DNA of 64,000 nucleotides from Bacteroidia bacterium (GTDB lineage Bacteria > Bacteroidota > Bacteroidia > J057), in assembly GCA_019695295.1 (NCBI GenBank), contig JAIBAH010000013.1:1-64000 (forward strand). Direction: 5' to 3'. Every line of letters starts with the position of its first letter. Position 1 is the first letter of the stretch. Shown here piece by piece: positions 51,798 through 60,798 of this stretch. The notes under the pieces are model-generated. The model saw only the letters and a program-made list of their open reading frames with translations. It was not told the DNA's origin and did not search any database. A program made the position numbers and the translations under genes.

Positions 51798-53543
51798 TTA
51801 CTTGGTAGTAACTGCGATATTTTTCTCATACAGCGTAAAACGGTCATCTGTAACTTTTTTACTCTGGAAGTTTTTACGGATTACGTCTTTCACCTCAAAG
51901 TAGATTTTAGAACCTGAAGGACACTGGAAAGCTTCACCAGGGATTGGGAAATCCAAACCTTCGCCGCTTGCGTCTCTTCCTGCAAGGCTCGCTCCACCGG
52001 CTCTTTGGGGGGGACCTAAACCACATTGTTTGAACACTTCAACAGAAGACACTTCATATCTTGCGTCCATAGGAAGAAGCGTTTTAAACTCAGGATCCGG
52101 TACGATTTTCAATTTTACACGGGAACCTTTAGCAACCTGCATCTGAGCAGAAGCTCTCTGACCATTTACATAGATTTCGATAGATGGCTTGGGAGGGTCA
52201 ATTACGTTATAGACTACATCACCGATTTTCATCGTTTGTCCATTTGTAACGGAACTTACTCCCACAACGCATTTCTTACCTCTTGGTACAATCAGGAATT
52301 TCTTTTTGCTCTCTTTACTTGGGGTAATTTCTGCTTCAGAAGCAGTACATACCGGATTGTAAAGTTCACCCAACGCAGGTACGTCGATATTAATCATATT
52401 TCCGCACTCACGGTAAAGGTTCTGAATGGTAGCAGAAGTTACCACGATTTCCGGTTTACGGATAATGAATTTGCCGTTATAGGTCAGATTCTCAACAGCC
52501 CCTTTGAGGGTTTTCACTGCTGCAGTAACTGAGTAGGATTGCTCCATTTCAGATTTACCGGCAGGGAAGTTACCACTTGCAGGGATAGTAAGCACTGCAC
52601 CAATACCGCCTTCAGTAGGAGTTACAGTACCTGAAGTACTGTTGAAACGTACAGGCTCTTTCATTTTCAAACCTACATAAAGATTGGTTTTGAACTGAAG
52701 CCCTGCCGGAACGATACTGGAAACCGGAGCGGAGATAAGTTCTGCACCTTCTGCTGGAATTTTCACATCTTCGAGTTTCTTTTGTACTTCCTGTTGAATT
52801 ACCTGTTTGGTTTCTTCGATTTTAAGACCTAATCTCGCAGCATAAGCATTGAACAGTTTATTTTCTTTTTGATAAATATCCTGCTTCATTGCCTCAAGCA
52901 TAGCGCGGTTTGCTACGATAGGGCCTTCAAAGTTGAATCTTTCCCATGATTTTTTCACACCGTCTCCTTCATGTCCTTTGGAAGCCTCAGGATCTTTAAT
53001 GAGAACATCCTTCCATAAAGTAGAGTCCGGGCGGTTTACATTGTAGATATCAGCGAGCCATTTGCTGTATCTGTCGATAGAGTCACGGAGGGATTTACCC
53101 TGACCGGAACCTCTTCCGCCATTAGCCTCAGCAGCAGCTCCTTTACCCATAAAAAACTGGAAGTTAAGTTCAGACTCATCTTTTCTTGCCACTTCCTTGG
53201 TTTTGGGGTCCATTACCCCCGGGATATTCATCAACATAGAATCAAGGCCGTCAATGAATTTAATCATATCCTCAGTACGGGAATGGATTTCAGTCAAAGA
53301 GTCTTTGATTAACTCATGTTGTTTCTGACCTGCCTTTAACTCCTGATCAATTTTCTGCTGCATCACTGACTTAGCCCCTTCGGCACTATACTCAGCAGCC
53401 TGAGCAGATTCATTCAGTTTCTTTTTGATTGTTTCAAAAGCTGATAGGATTTCAGCACTCACATTTAAGGCAAGCATTGCCGTCAATACGAGGTACATCA
53501 TGTTAATCATCTTCTGACGAGGACTTATTTTGCCACCTGCCAT
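51798..53543 (-). CDS. gldM: T9SS motor/spoke protein GldM
   Basis: The 581-residue protein starts with the typical SPRQKMINMMYLVLTAMLALNVSAEIL, a single membrane helix that sits in the GldL ring. A long periplasmic part follows: a helical domain (about 40-235) and several Ig-like domains (KMKEPVRFNSTSGTVTPTEGGIGAVL, FIIRKPEIVVTSATIQNLYRECGN, KIGDVVYNVIDPPKPSIEIYVNG). It is longer than most GldM proteins (about 510-530). Part of the extra length may be a Gly/Ala-rich loop near 530 (PQRAGGASLAGRDASGEG). GldL and GldM form the proton-driven rotary motor. It lies 57 bp after gldL. Confidence 0.94.
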   Translation of the reverse strand: MAGGKISPRQKMINMMYLVLTAMLALNVSAEILSAFETIKKKLNESAQAAEYSAEGAKSVMQQKIDQELKAGQKQHELIKDSLTEIHSRTEDMIKFIDGLDSMLMNIPGVMDPKTKEVARKDESELNFQFFMGKGAAAEANGGRGSGQGKSLRDSIDRYSKWLADIYNVNRPDSTLWKDVLIKDPEASKGHEGDGVKKSWERFNFEGPIVANRAMLEAMKQDIYQKENKLFNAYAARLGLKIEETKQVIQQEVQKKLEDVKIPAEGAELISAPVSSIVPAGLQFKTNLYVGLKMKEPVRFNSTSGTVTPTEGGIGAVLTIPASGNFPAGKSEMEQSYSVTAAVKTLKGAVENLTYNGKFIIRKPEIVVTSATIQNLYRECGNMINIDVPALGELYNPVCTASEAEITPSKESKKKFLIVPRGKKCVVGVSSVTNGQTMKIGDVVYNVIDPPKPSIEIYVNGQRASAQMQVAKGSRVKLKIVPDPEFKTLLPMDARYEVSSVEVFKQCGLGPPQRAGGASLAGRDASGEGLDFPIPGEAFQCPSGSKIYFEVKDVIRKNFQSKKVTDDRFTLYEKNIAVTTK

Positions 53544-53600
53544 AGTTTTATCTTTTTACAAATTAAATGGTGAAACATGAAATTAAAAATCCGTTAGGAT

Positions 53601-54377
53601 TTATTTTACGCCACCTGCCATGGCCGAGAGCATATTACCGTAAACGGTATTAAGTTTAGAAAGATTCTGGTTAAGAGTTTGCATTCCTGCTTTGTAAGAT
53701 TCAGCATCTTTAGAAGCTTCAAGCATACTACCCATTGCAGAAGACATCGCACCATAGAATTGATTGAGTGATTTAAGATGCGTTTTAGCGTCTTGCAGCT
53801 CAAGTTCATAAACAGAGTTTAAAGCACCGAGGTTTTTGGTAACCTGCTGTACCTGCTCATGATACGCTTTTGCGTCAGTAGCGGCATTTGCAAACTTACC
53901 CATAGATTCAACGGCTACACCGTAGCTACTGTTCAATGCTTCGATTTTACCGGTAGCGGTTTTGATAGAAGAAGCATAAGAGTTGGTTAAATCCGCTGCG
54001 TCAGCTACTCCGTTAAATTTGCTTACGCTGTCTTTCAATCCAGTAAGTGTACTGGAAAGACCGTCAAAAGCTTCAGGATTGAAGTTTAACTGAGGAATAT
54101 TTACCGGACCGGCAGAAGCTTCAGGAATATAAGTAGGATCTGCCAATTGTGGGTAAACTTTCTCCCATTCGTACTCATCTGAAGGGAAATCGAAAGCGGA
54201 AATTAAGAATACCACGCATTCTGTTAACATCCCTGCCATCAGGTAATATGTAGCTCCTTCCCAGTGAAGAATTTTTGCCAAAGCCCCATAGATTACGACT
54301 GCTGCAGCCACACCATAAATAACGTTCATCAGATTTTTAGCAAATCTGGTCTTTAAAAAGCCTTTTCCTTTTGCCAT
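53601..54377 (-). CDS. gldL: T9SS motor protein GldL
   Basis: The 258-residue protein has two N-terminal membrane helices (about 13-33 and 38-60: NVIYGVAAAVVIYGALAKILHW, YYLMAGMLTECVVFLIS) in the GldL pattern. A Glu in the second helix (TECVVF) is a candidate proton-path residue. The cytoplasmic rest is a long helical region with repeated short units (SYGVAVESMGKFANAATDAKAY; SVYELELQDAKTHLK; FYGAMSSAMGSMLEASKDAESY). It heads the gldL-gldM operon. Confidence 0.94.
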   Translation of the reverse strand: MAKGKGFLKTRFAKNLMNVIYGVAAAVVIYGALAKILHWEGATYYLMAGMLTECVVFLISAFDFPSDEYEWEKVYPQLADPTYIPEASAGPVNIPQLNFNPEAFDGLSSTLTGLKDSVSKFNGVADAADLTNSYASSIKTATGKIEALNSSYGVAVESMGKFANAATDAKAYHEQVQQVTKNLGALNSVYELELQDAKTHLKSLNQFYGAMSSAMGSMLEASKDAESYKAGMQTLNQNLSKLNTVYGNMLSAMAGGVK

Positions 54378-54872
54378 TGTTTAAATAAATGTTAAAAACT
54401 AAATTGAGATAAATACAAACTTGAAAAATAAAAAACAAATGTAAAATTAATTCTTTGTTTAAATTATCATGATTTGATTAATAATTCGGAACAAAAATAG
54501 AACTTTTTTAATTACGAGCAAAAAATGTAAAAAAAAATATCCTTTTTTTATTAAAAAAATCTGATTTTTACATAAAAGAGTAATAAAAATGCGCTGATTT
54601 ATATAAAAAGCCTTATTTTTTATTCCTTCCTTCTCCCCAATAATATTATTAAAGTATATTTGGGAGAATACCAAAAGTCAATATGATAATAAAACGAAGG
54701 ATTAAATTAAAATATTATGGCACAACAGTGCAAAAAAAATGCCACAATTTTTATTTTCACAATAAGTAATAATTTTATTTTCATATTTTTTATTTTATTG
54801 CAAATATATATTATTATAAAAAAAAGGTGCTCACAAAGAATGAGCACCTTTTATTTTTTTATATGGTTTAAA
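54378..54872. other. 495-bp AT-rich gldK-gldL gap
   Basis: On the minus strand the gap holds the gldK terminator (54822-54852) and an exact TATTTTTG -7 element at 54492-54499, which gives gldL a leader of about 108 nt. Several small frames here (for example 54459-54674) have no recognisable content and are not called. Confidence 0.6.
54822..54852 (-). terminator. Terminator after gldK
   Basis: AAAAGGTGCTCA pairs perfectly with TGAGCACCTTTT around a 7-nt loop, with a T run on the minus strand. Confidence 0.9.
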
Positions 54873-55964
54873 TTAGAAGCTTGCCGCTCCGGAACGTCCA
54901 AGGATAGTTACTGCACAACGGAAACCGATAAAAGCCTTGGTTGTATCAGAATATTCAAAAGTACGTGTACCGCAGGAGAGGAAGTATCCGATATCTTTCC
55001 AGGAACCACCACGGATTACTTTTCTGATTTTAGCACCGGAAGGTACACGGTCAGCGTCAGTCCATTTTGGATTTCTGTAAACCGGGTTAAGGTCACTTGC
55101 GTAGATATAACCGGTTTCTTCGAAGTCATCTTCGCACCATTCTGCTACATTACCAGCCATATCGAACAAACCGTAATCGTTAGGGAAATAAGCCTTAACG
55201 GGGTTGGTATATTCAAAATTATCGGCAATATAATCCCCTCTTCCGGGTTTAAAGTTAGCCAAAAGACAGCCTTTGGAATTTCTTAGGTAAGGACCTTCCC
55301 AAGGATAAATTTTGTGTTCGTAGCCACCTCTTGCGGCATACTCCCATTCAGCTTCGGTTGGGAGGCGGAAACGGGGCATATTAGCCAGTTCCTGCTCTGC
55401 ACGATACTGATTAAGGGCAGCAGTTCTCCATTTGCAGAACTCAGCAGCGGCATACCAATTCACCCCTACGACCGGATACTCATCAAAGGCAGGATGCCAG
55501 AAATAGTTTTCCATTAAAGGCTCATTGTAAGCGTAAGCAAAATCTCTAACCCAGGTTTGCGTATCGGGAACGATAATCGCTGCCAAAGTTGGGTTAATTG
55601 TGTCTAAAGCACCGTTTTGCTGTGTAGGTTTTTTCTCATTAGAGCCTGCACCGTACAAAAACTGACGATACTCATTGTTTGTGATTTCCGTTTCGTCCAT
55701 GTAGAATGCACTAATGGTAATCTGACGGTTATGTGCAACCTGAGAGTAGTTTACATCCTGATCATTCTGACCCATATGAAAACTTCCCGGAGGAATAACA
55801 ATCATATCGAGAGGTTGATACTGATCCCACTCGGGACGATCAACACGACCGGTCAACTCTCCATGATGTCCGGTTTCTTTCCCTCCGAATAACTTACAAC
55901 CGGTTGCAAAAACTGCCAAAACGGATAAAGCAAATAAAAACTTTTTCATACTATCCAGTTTCAA
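54873..55964 (-). CDS. gldK: T9SS ring lipoprotein GldK
   Basis: The 363-residue lipoprotein has a signal with lipobox VFATGC (lipid Cys ~23) and a sulfatase-modifying-factor/FGE-like fold. Visible blocks are PPGSFHMGQNDQDVNYSQVAH, DETEITNNEYRQFLY, YPVVGVNWYAAAEFCKWRT, RFRLPTEAEWEYAARGGYEH, YGLFDMAGNVAEWCEDDFE and KVIRGGSWKDIGYFLSCGTR. GldK/PorK with GldN/PorN forms the periplasmic ring under the outer membrane. It ends at its own terminator before gldL. Confidence 0.95.
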   Translation of the reverse strand: MKLDSMKKFLFALSVLAVFATGCKLFGGKETGHHGELTGRVDRPEWDQYQPLDMIVIPPGSFHMGQNDQDVNYSQVAHNRQITISAFYMDETEITNNEYRQFLYGAGSNEKKPTQQNGALDTINPTLAAIIVPDTQTWVRDFAYAYNEPLMENYFWHPAFDEYPVVGVNWYAAAEFCKWRTAALNQYRAEQELANMPRFRLPTEAEWEYAARGGYEHKIYPWEGPYLRNSKGCLLANFKPGRGDYIADNFEYTNPVKAYFPNDYGLFDMAGNVAEWCEDDFEETGYIYASDLNPVYRNPKWTDADRVPSGAKIRKVIRGGSWKDIGYFLSCGTRTFEYSDTTKAFIGFRCAVTILGRSGAASF

Positions 55965-56263
55965 TTTAATTTCTCGAGTGAATTGAGGAATACTTTATTT
56001 AAAAAAATATATATACTTAGAATAATTTATGAATATAAACGTAGAGATAATGAAACGTTAATTCTATAAATTTATTTTGAAAAGTCTATTAAAATTTCAA
56101 GATTTAACAGATTTTTTTAAAAGGAGGATGATTAAGGATTTATCATCAGAAACTCTGCTTTTGATTACTATACTTTAAACGTTCAGATTGTTTAAAATAT
56201 TGTATAAAATAACCATCTGCCAGATAAAATTAAAAATCTTCCAATTTTTATGCCACAAATTAA

Positions 56264-57226
56264 TTACTTACCAAATATGTTTTCCAGAACAGGGCCGGAT
56301 CTTTCGATACGCGGGAATCTGTAGGAGAGGATTAACTCGTGAGAATGTACATCTCTTGAGCTATTCAGTCCGGAAAGTGTATAATCATAAGAGTAAGCGA
56401 AGAAGAATCTGTCAGAGACATTAAATCCGGCAATTCCTGAGAAAGAATCTTTCCATCTGTGAGCAATACCAAAAACCATCGGTTTAATATTCACCAAAGC
56501 ATTAATATCAAACTGAGAAGTTCTGCCGTCAGTTCTGAAACCTACATTAGGCTGAAGACTTACCCTGTCTGAAAAATCAAAGGTATAACCTCCCATTGCA
56601 TAATAGGAACGGGGAACTCTTGCCTTGGATACAGTTCCTGCTGTAAGAAGTCCCTGTAAAGATGGCTCCAATAAATCCTGAGCAGAAATTCCTGCATAAT
56701 ATTTATCATTCGGTCCGGAGAAGTAAACTCCTGCACCCAGATTAGGCGTAAAAATAGAAGCGGAATAATTTCCTGCGCCCATGATTGGGTCAATTCCTCC
56801 CTGCTGGTCAAAAACAAAGAATCCATTCAGGTTTTTTTGCATAAAGCCGGCCTGAGCCCCGATTGCAAGGGAAGGCGTTTTTTCATCTTCCGGATCTCCG
56901 AGTGCGAAGCGGAATGCATAGGAAAGATTAGCACCGGTTGTGGCAAGAGGGCCTAAGCGGTCGGAGATAATGTATCCACCCAATCCACCCCGTATCTGAC
57001 GAATGGGTGCGTCGGCGCCAAGGGTAAACAATGTAGGTGCTCCGGGGATACTTCTCCATTGCGCTCTGAACATACCTGTGATATTGGTATATCCGGAAGC
57101 ACCGGCAGCAGCAGGATTGTAAATAAACTTATTGAAAGGAAACATTGTATTCTGAACGAATACCTGACCTTTAGAAATAAAAGGCAGAATAAGCAGGACG
57201 GTCAATAAAACGTATAATTTTCTCAT
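56264..57226 (-). CDS. PorP/SprF-family T9SS outer-membrane protein
   Basis: The 320-residue protein has a signal peptide (about 1-20, ISKGQ) and the family start NTMFPFNKFIYNPAAAGASGYTN, then FRAQWRSIPGAPTL. Strand-rich segments follow to a C-terminus ending in RFPRIERSGPVLENIFGK. Members are barrels next to gldK/porK that link exported proteins or the ring to the outer membrane. The Bacteroidota often have several copies, so which cargo it serves is not clear. It lies 299 bp upstream of gldK on the same strand, in the usual porP-porK order. Confidence 0.9.
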   Translation of the reverse strand: MRKLYVLLTVLLILPFISKGQVFVQNTMFPFNKFIYNPAAAGASGYTNITGMFRAQWRSIPGAPTLFTLGADAPIRQIRGGLGGYIISDRLGPLATTGANLSYAFRFALGDPEDEKTPSLAIGAQAGFMQKNLNGFFVFDQQGGIDPIMGAGNYSASIFTPNLGAGVYFSGPNDKYYAGISAQDLLEPSLQGLLTAGTVSKARVPRSYYAMGGYTFDFSDRVSLQPNVGFRTDGRTSQFDINALVNIKPMVFGIAHRWKDSFSGIAGFNVSDRFFFAYSYDYTLSGLNSSRDVHSHELILSYRFPRIERSGPVLENIFGK

Positions 57227-57434
57227 AAAATACTTAATTTATATTTTGGGTGTGAAGTTGAATATTTTATTTCAAATAAACAAATTCTTTTTACAAATTA
57301 TGTTAATTCCACTGAAATTCGCCTCAAATCTATTTATTTTAAATGAAAAAACGCAAGAAAAATAAAATATTTTTTAAAAAACTACATTTTTATACACTAT
57401 TTAACGTTTTTTCACCCAAAATTGCCGTATTAAA

Positions 57435-58187
57435 CTACAAATTGCTTTCTTTCAGGTATTCTTCGATGGCAGCTGTCATGGAAGTAATTCCCGGTCTCGG
57501 TGCTTCTACATCTATTCTCAGTCCAGCCAGTTTTGCTTCCTGAGCGGTAGTAGAACCAAAAACTGCAATACGGGTATCGTTCTGTTTGAAATCCGGAAAG
57601 TTTTTAAACAAAGACTGAATTCCCGTAGGGGCAAAAAAGCAAATCATATCATAAAATACTTCTTTGAGGTCAGAAAGATCATCATGAACTGTGAGGTAAA
57701 TCTCCGCAACGGTTACATCAATGTCTTTTGACTTCATATAGTTGAGCAATTCTCCCTGATGTACATTACTACAGGGAAAAAGGAATTTTTCTTTTTTAAA
57801 TTTATCAATAAAAGGGATGAGGTCCATAGCGGTCTTATCACCTACGAACATTTTCCTTTTGCGGATAAGAATATATTTTTGAAGGTATTTATAGGTAGCC
57901 TCACCGACACAATAGTATTTGGTTTCGGGAGGCATCTCAATACGCATTTCATTAATGATTCTAAAAAAATGGTCAACCGCAACTTTACTGGTAAAGATAA
58001 TCCCGTTAAAGTCGAGCGGATTCACATTTAGCTTACGAAATTCATTGAGCGATAATCCATCTACACGAATAAACCGGCGAAAATCCACGACGATATTCCA
58101 TTTTTCGCCAAGCGCATTATAAGGAATCATTCCGTCTAAAGAAGCAGGCTGCGTTATAAGTATAGAATTAACTCGTTTATTACCCAT
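57435..58187 (-). CDS. hemD: Uroporphyrinogen-III synthase
   Basis: The 250-residue protein resembles HemD, which cyclises hydroxymethylbilane to uroporphyrinogen III in haem synthesis. It has NSILITQPASLDGM, GIIFTSKVAVDHFF, YYCVGEATYKYLQKY, FLFPCSNVHQGELLNY, DMICFFAPTGIQSLF and RIAVFGSTTAQEAKLAGL. HemD is poorly conserved overall, but these are its usual blocks. Its place between porP/sprF and a DUF4271 gene matches Bacteroidota synteny as I know it. A TATTTTTG -7 element lies 82 bp upstream. Confidence 0.88.
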   Translation of the reverse strand: MGNKRVNSILITQPASLDGMIPYNALGEKWNIVVDFRRFIRVDGLSLNEFRKLNVNPLDFNGIIFTSKVAVDHFFRIINEMRIEMPPETKYYCVGEATYKYLQKYILIRKRKMFVGDKTAMDLIPFIDKFKKEKFLFPCSNVHQGELLNYMKSKDIDVTVAEIYLTVHDDLSDLKEVFYDMICFFAPTGIQSLFKNFPDFKQNDTRIAVFGSTTAQEAKLAGLRIDVEAPRPGITSMTAAIEEYLKESNL

Positions 58188-58269
58188 CCTAATATATATA
58201 GAAAACTGTTAATCAGTGATTTATAATACCCACCCCGAACAAAGCCGGGATTTATTGTATTTCGAGGCG

Positions 58270-58277
58270 CAAAAATA
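58270..58277 (-). promoter_or_regulatory. Candidate -7 element TATTTTTG (hemD)
   Basis: This exact TAnnTTTG match on the minus strand lies between the DUF4271 gene and hemD. Confidence 0.45.
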
Positions 58278-58376
58278 GGCAATTATTTCATTTGCAGCAC
58301 ATAAATCCTGAAATTTTAAAGAAATTCTAATATTTTAATTTAATTTTTAATATTTTACCCTTGCCAATCTTATTTT

Positions 58377-60254
58377 TTACAATGTAATCAGATAAGGCAG
58401 GCAAACAGAAAGGGCGATGTAGATAATTTTAACGCTTGTTGAAAATTTAAAGAGCCTTCCCATTCCTACAAAACATACATACACCTGCCTCAGGATGTAA
58501 AGCATCAGCAAAATCACCTGAACGGAAAGAATAATATTATGCCATCCATCTCCTCCGGAGAGAAAGGCTAAAAAGACAAGCGGAAGGTTGATTATCAGAA
58601 TCAGCGGATAAGACGCTACCAATTCCAGATTTGTCAGTCCTTCATACATATTATAAATATTAAACAAATTGGAGAGGGTACGAATAATCACCCAGCGAAA
58701 CGCAGCCCAGGATGAGACGAGCAGGATACTTTTGAGTAAATAGTTGAAGAAAGTGCTTTTCTGGATAAAAAATACTTTGATGAGTGCATTATTTCCGGCG
58801 AGTCCGGTTATATGCCACTGATTATTGCGGTGAATATAATCTACCACAAGGGCAAGCGTAATGGAAATCATCAGAATCCGAAGGACTTGAAGGATATAGG
58901 ATAATCCCTGATTGCCTGCAACTGCCTCGATAAACCGCTCTATCTGCAGGCGGGGTTTGAGAAGAATTTCCGGTAAGGTATTAAAAAATTTCGGATTCAG
59001 CAGTTTTAATAAAAAGACACCCAAAAGCGGGAAAAATACCAGAAAAGCAAATAAAGGAGTAACCGGTCTTTTTTCTATTCCGGCTTTTCTCACGTCAAAA
59101 GTAGTATAAGAGCCGTAGTTCTGCGTTCTGTATCCGTTCTGGTCGAGCCAGAATTTTTCGCTGAACGGGAAAGAGGAAGGTTCATAAGGGTAGGAATTGA
59201 GCCAGCAGACGGTTTGTCCGGGGGTTAATTTTTCTACCTGAATCAAACCCAGTTCTTTGCAGAGCAATTTTAGTTCTCTGTCGGGCGGTAGCAGGAAGTA
59301 AATATACTTTAATCCATTTTTGGGGGCGTGAGCGAGCGTTCTTACAGCCTGAAATTTATCAAAGATATAACGATGCTCATTATAATAAGGAGTAAAAACT
59401 GCTACCTTTTCTTTGGTTTCGGGTACGGATTCCATGACGGGCCTGTTAATCTCGGCAAGTTGCTCCTGATTGAGGATATAAACAGGCCTGAAAATGCCCA
59501 GAAACTGTTTTGGAAAAAACCGGGCAGACTCGCCATAAGAGAGCGAAACCTCGAGAAGATTGGATTCTTTTCTCAGCCATTCGGTATTGAGGGGCACAAT
59601 CCAGGGTTTAAATGGATTGGGGTTGATTCCCAGAAATTTACCGTTAAGTTTTAATTCGGTTCTGGAAGCGATACCTTCAAAATACAAATAGAGTTTCTGC
59701 CCTTCCTTAATTTCTCCCGGGAAGTTAAAAAAGCGGCTTAATCTCAGGTTGCTCACCTTATCTATCTGAAAAGGAATAGAAAAAACGCGTGTCTCTTCTT
59801 TCCAGGAATCGAGGGATGAGATTACATTCTGATTTTCTTTTTGGGTGATTACCGGTTTTACGCTGAAAAGTAACGTATCCTGAGTGGAAGACTCCTCTCC
59901 GACGACGGGCATATCCCACGAAATAATTTCCATTACCGAAGGGTCTGCAATGTATGGCTTTACTGTATCCTGATAGTTTTTATACTTATTATAATTACCG
60001 GGATTGGCAGGGCTATAATTGTCAATAGAGCCTGTAATGATATAAGGAGTAGCCGGCGTTTGAGGTGCAGGCGAGGAGGGAGTTGCAGGTTCGGCAGGAG
60101 GCGGAGTTTCTGTTTTGGCGGGCTGACTTTCCTCCGTTTTTTTAGGAGGAATAGAATCCTGCGCAAAAGCAAGACCGGGGAAAAACAAAATCCCTGCAAT
60201 GAATACTATTCCTATTATTATAATGTATGTTTTTCTTTTCATTCTATTTTTCAC
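58377..60254 (-). CDS. DUF4271-type membrane protein
   Basis: The 625-residue protein has a signal peptide (about 1-31, LAFAQ) and a Pro/Glu/Thr-rich linker (about 34-72). A beta-rich periplasmic domain follows (about 75-290), and a segment near 300-400 has FTPYYNEHRYIFDKFQAVRT. From about residue 405 there are six to seven membrane helices, which correspond to the DUF4271 domain. This family sits beside hemD in many Bacteroidota; its role is unknown. It is cotranscribed at most weakly with hemD, since the 189-bp gap holds a promoter. Confidence 0.8.
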   Translation of the reverse strand: MKNRMKRKTYIIIIGIVFIAGILFFPGLAFAQDSIPPKKTEESQPAKTETPPPAEPATPSSPAPQTPATPYIITGSIDNYSPANPGNYNKYKNYQDTVKPYIADPSVMEIISWDMPVVGEESSTQDTLLFSVKPVITQKENQNVISSLDSWKEETRVFSIPFQIDKVSNLRLSRFFNFPGEIKEGQKLYLYFEGIASRTELKLNGKFLGINPNPFKPWIVPLNTEWLRKESNLLEVSLSYGESARFFPKQFLGIFRPVYILNQEQLAEINRPVMESVPETKEKVAVFTPYYNEHRYIFDKFQAVRTLAHAPKNGLKYIYFLLPPDRELKLLCKELGLIQVEKLTPGQTVCWLNSYPYEPSSFPFSEKFWLDQNGYRTQNYGSYTTFDVRKAGIEKRPVTPLFAFLVFFPLLGVFLLKLLNPKFFNTLPEILLKPRLQIERFIEAVAGNQGLSYILQVLRILMISITLALVVDYIHRNNQWHITGLAGNNALIKVFFIQKSTFFNYLLKSILLVSSWAAFRWVIIRTLSNLFNIYNMYEGLTNLELVASYPLILIINLPLVFLAFLSGGDGWHNIILSVQVILLMLYILRQVYVCFVGMGRLFKFSTSVKIIYIALSVCLPYLITL

Positions 60255-60798
60255 CGAGCCACAAAATTACGCCCTTTTTTGATTTAATTTTTATTATGAA
60301 CAAAAAAGATATAGATTTTGAATAAAAATAATTGGCGGTGAAAGGAAATACTCCCTGTTTTTGGAGAAAAAACCAGCTCTGAGAGGCAAAACCTTTTTGA
60401 ATACCAGGAACATCGGGAACAAAAAAGTGGCTGAGATAGTTTTGATATGAAATTCTTCAGGTTTATATTTTGAAGTCCGGTTTTGTGTCAGTCATTCTCT
60501 TTTTTATTAAAAAAAGTTTGGAATTACAGTACTCAACAATACAGAAGATGCAGAAAAAAATCGGTTCTGAAAAAAAATATGCTTTTTTTTCAGGAATTTA
60601 TTGCTAAATATAAAATCTCTCTTTATATTCGTAACTTGATTTGGAATTATATTTTTTTATATCGGATAATTCATATCTGGTTTTAATTCAAACCTGATTT
60701 TATTGTTCTTTATTGAAGTTTTATTTTTCCGTTATTCATAGTTAGCGATTTCTTCAGGATAGATTAATCCATTGGTTGTAAAATATTATTAAGGTGCA
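60255..60798. other. 544-bp divergent gap, AT-rich
   Basis: A TAATTTTG -7 element on the minus strand (60262-60269) can serve the DUF4271 gene 8 bp further on. The rest is AT-rich with no convincing gene; the 67-codon frame at 60483-60686 has low-complexity composition. An AAGGTG just before 60799 could be the ribosome site of the next gene. Confidence 0.5.

Noticed and set aside
54717-55286. 189-codon plus-strand frame over gldK
   Set aside because: It is antisense to conserved SUMF1-like coding sequence and has a lysine/isoleucine-rich AT-driven start.
60483-60686. 67-codon frame in the gap before the helical-repeat gene
   Set aside because: Composition is typical of translated AT-rich DNA, and no ribosome site or domain is visible.
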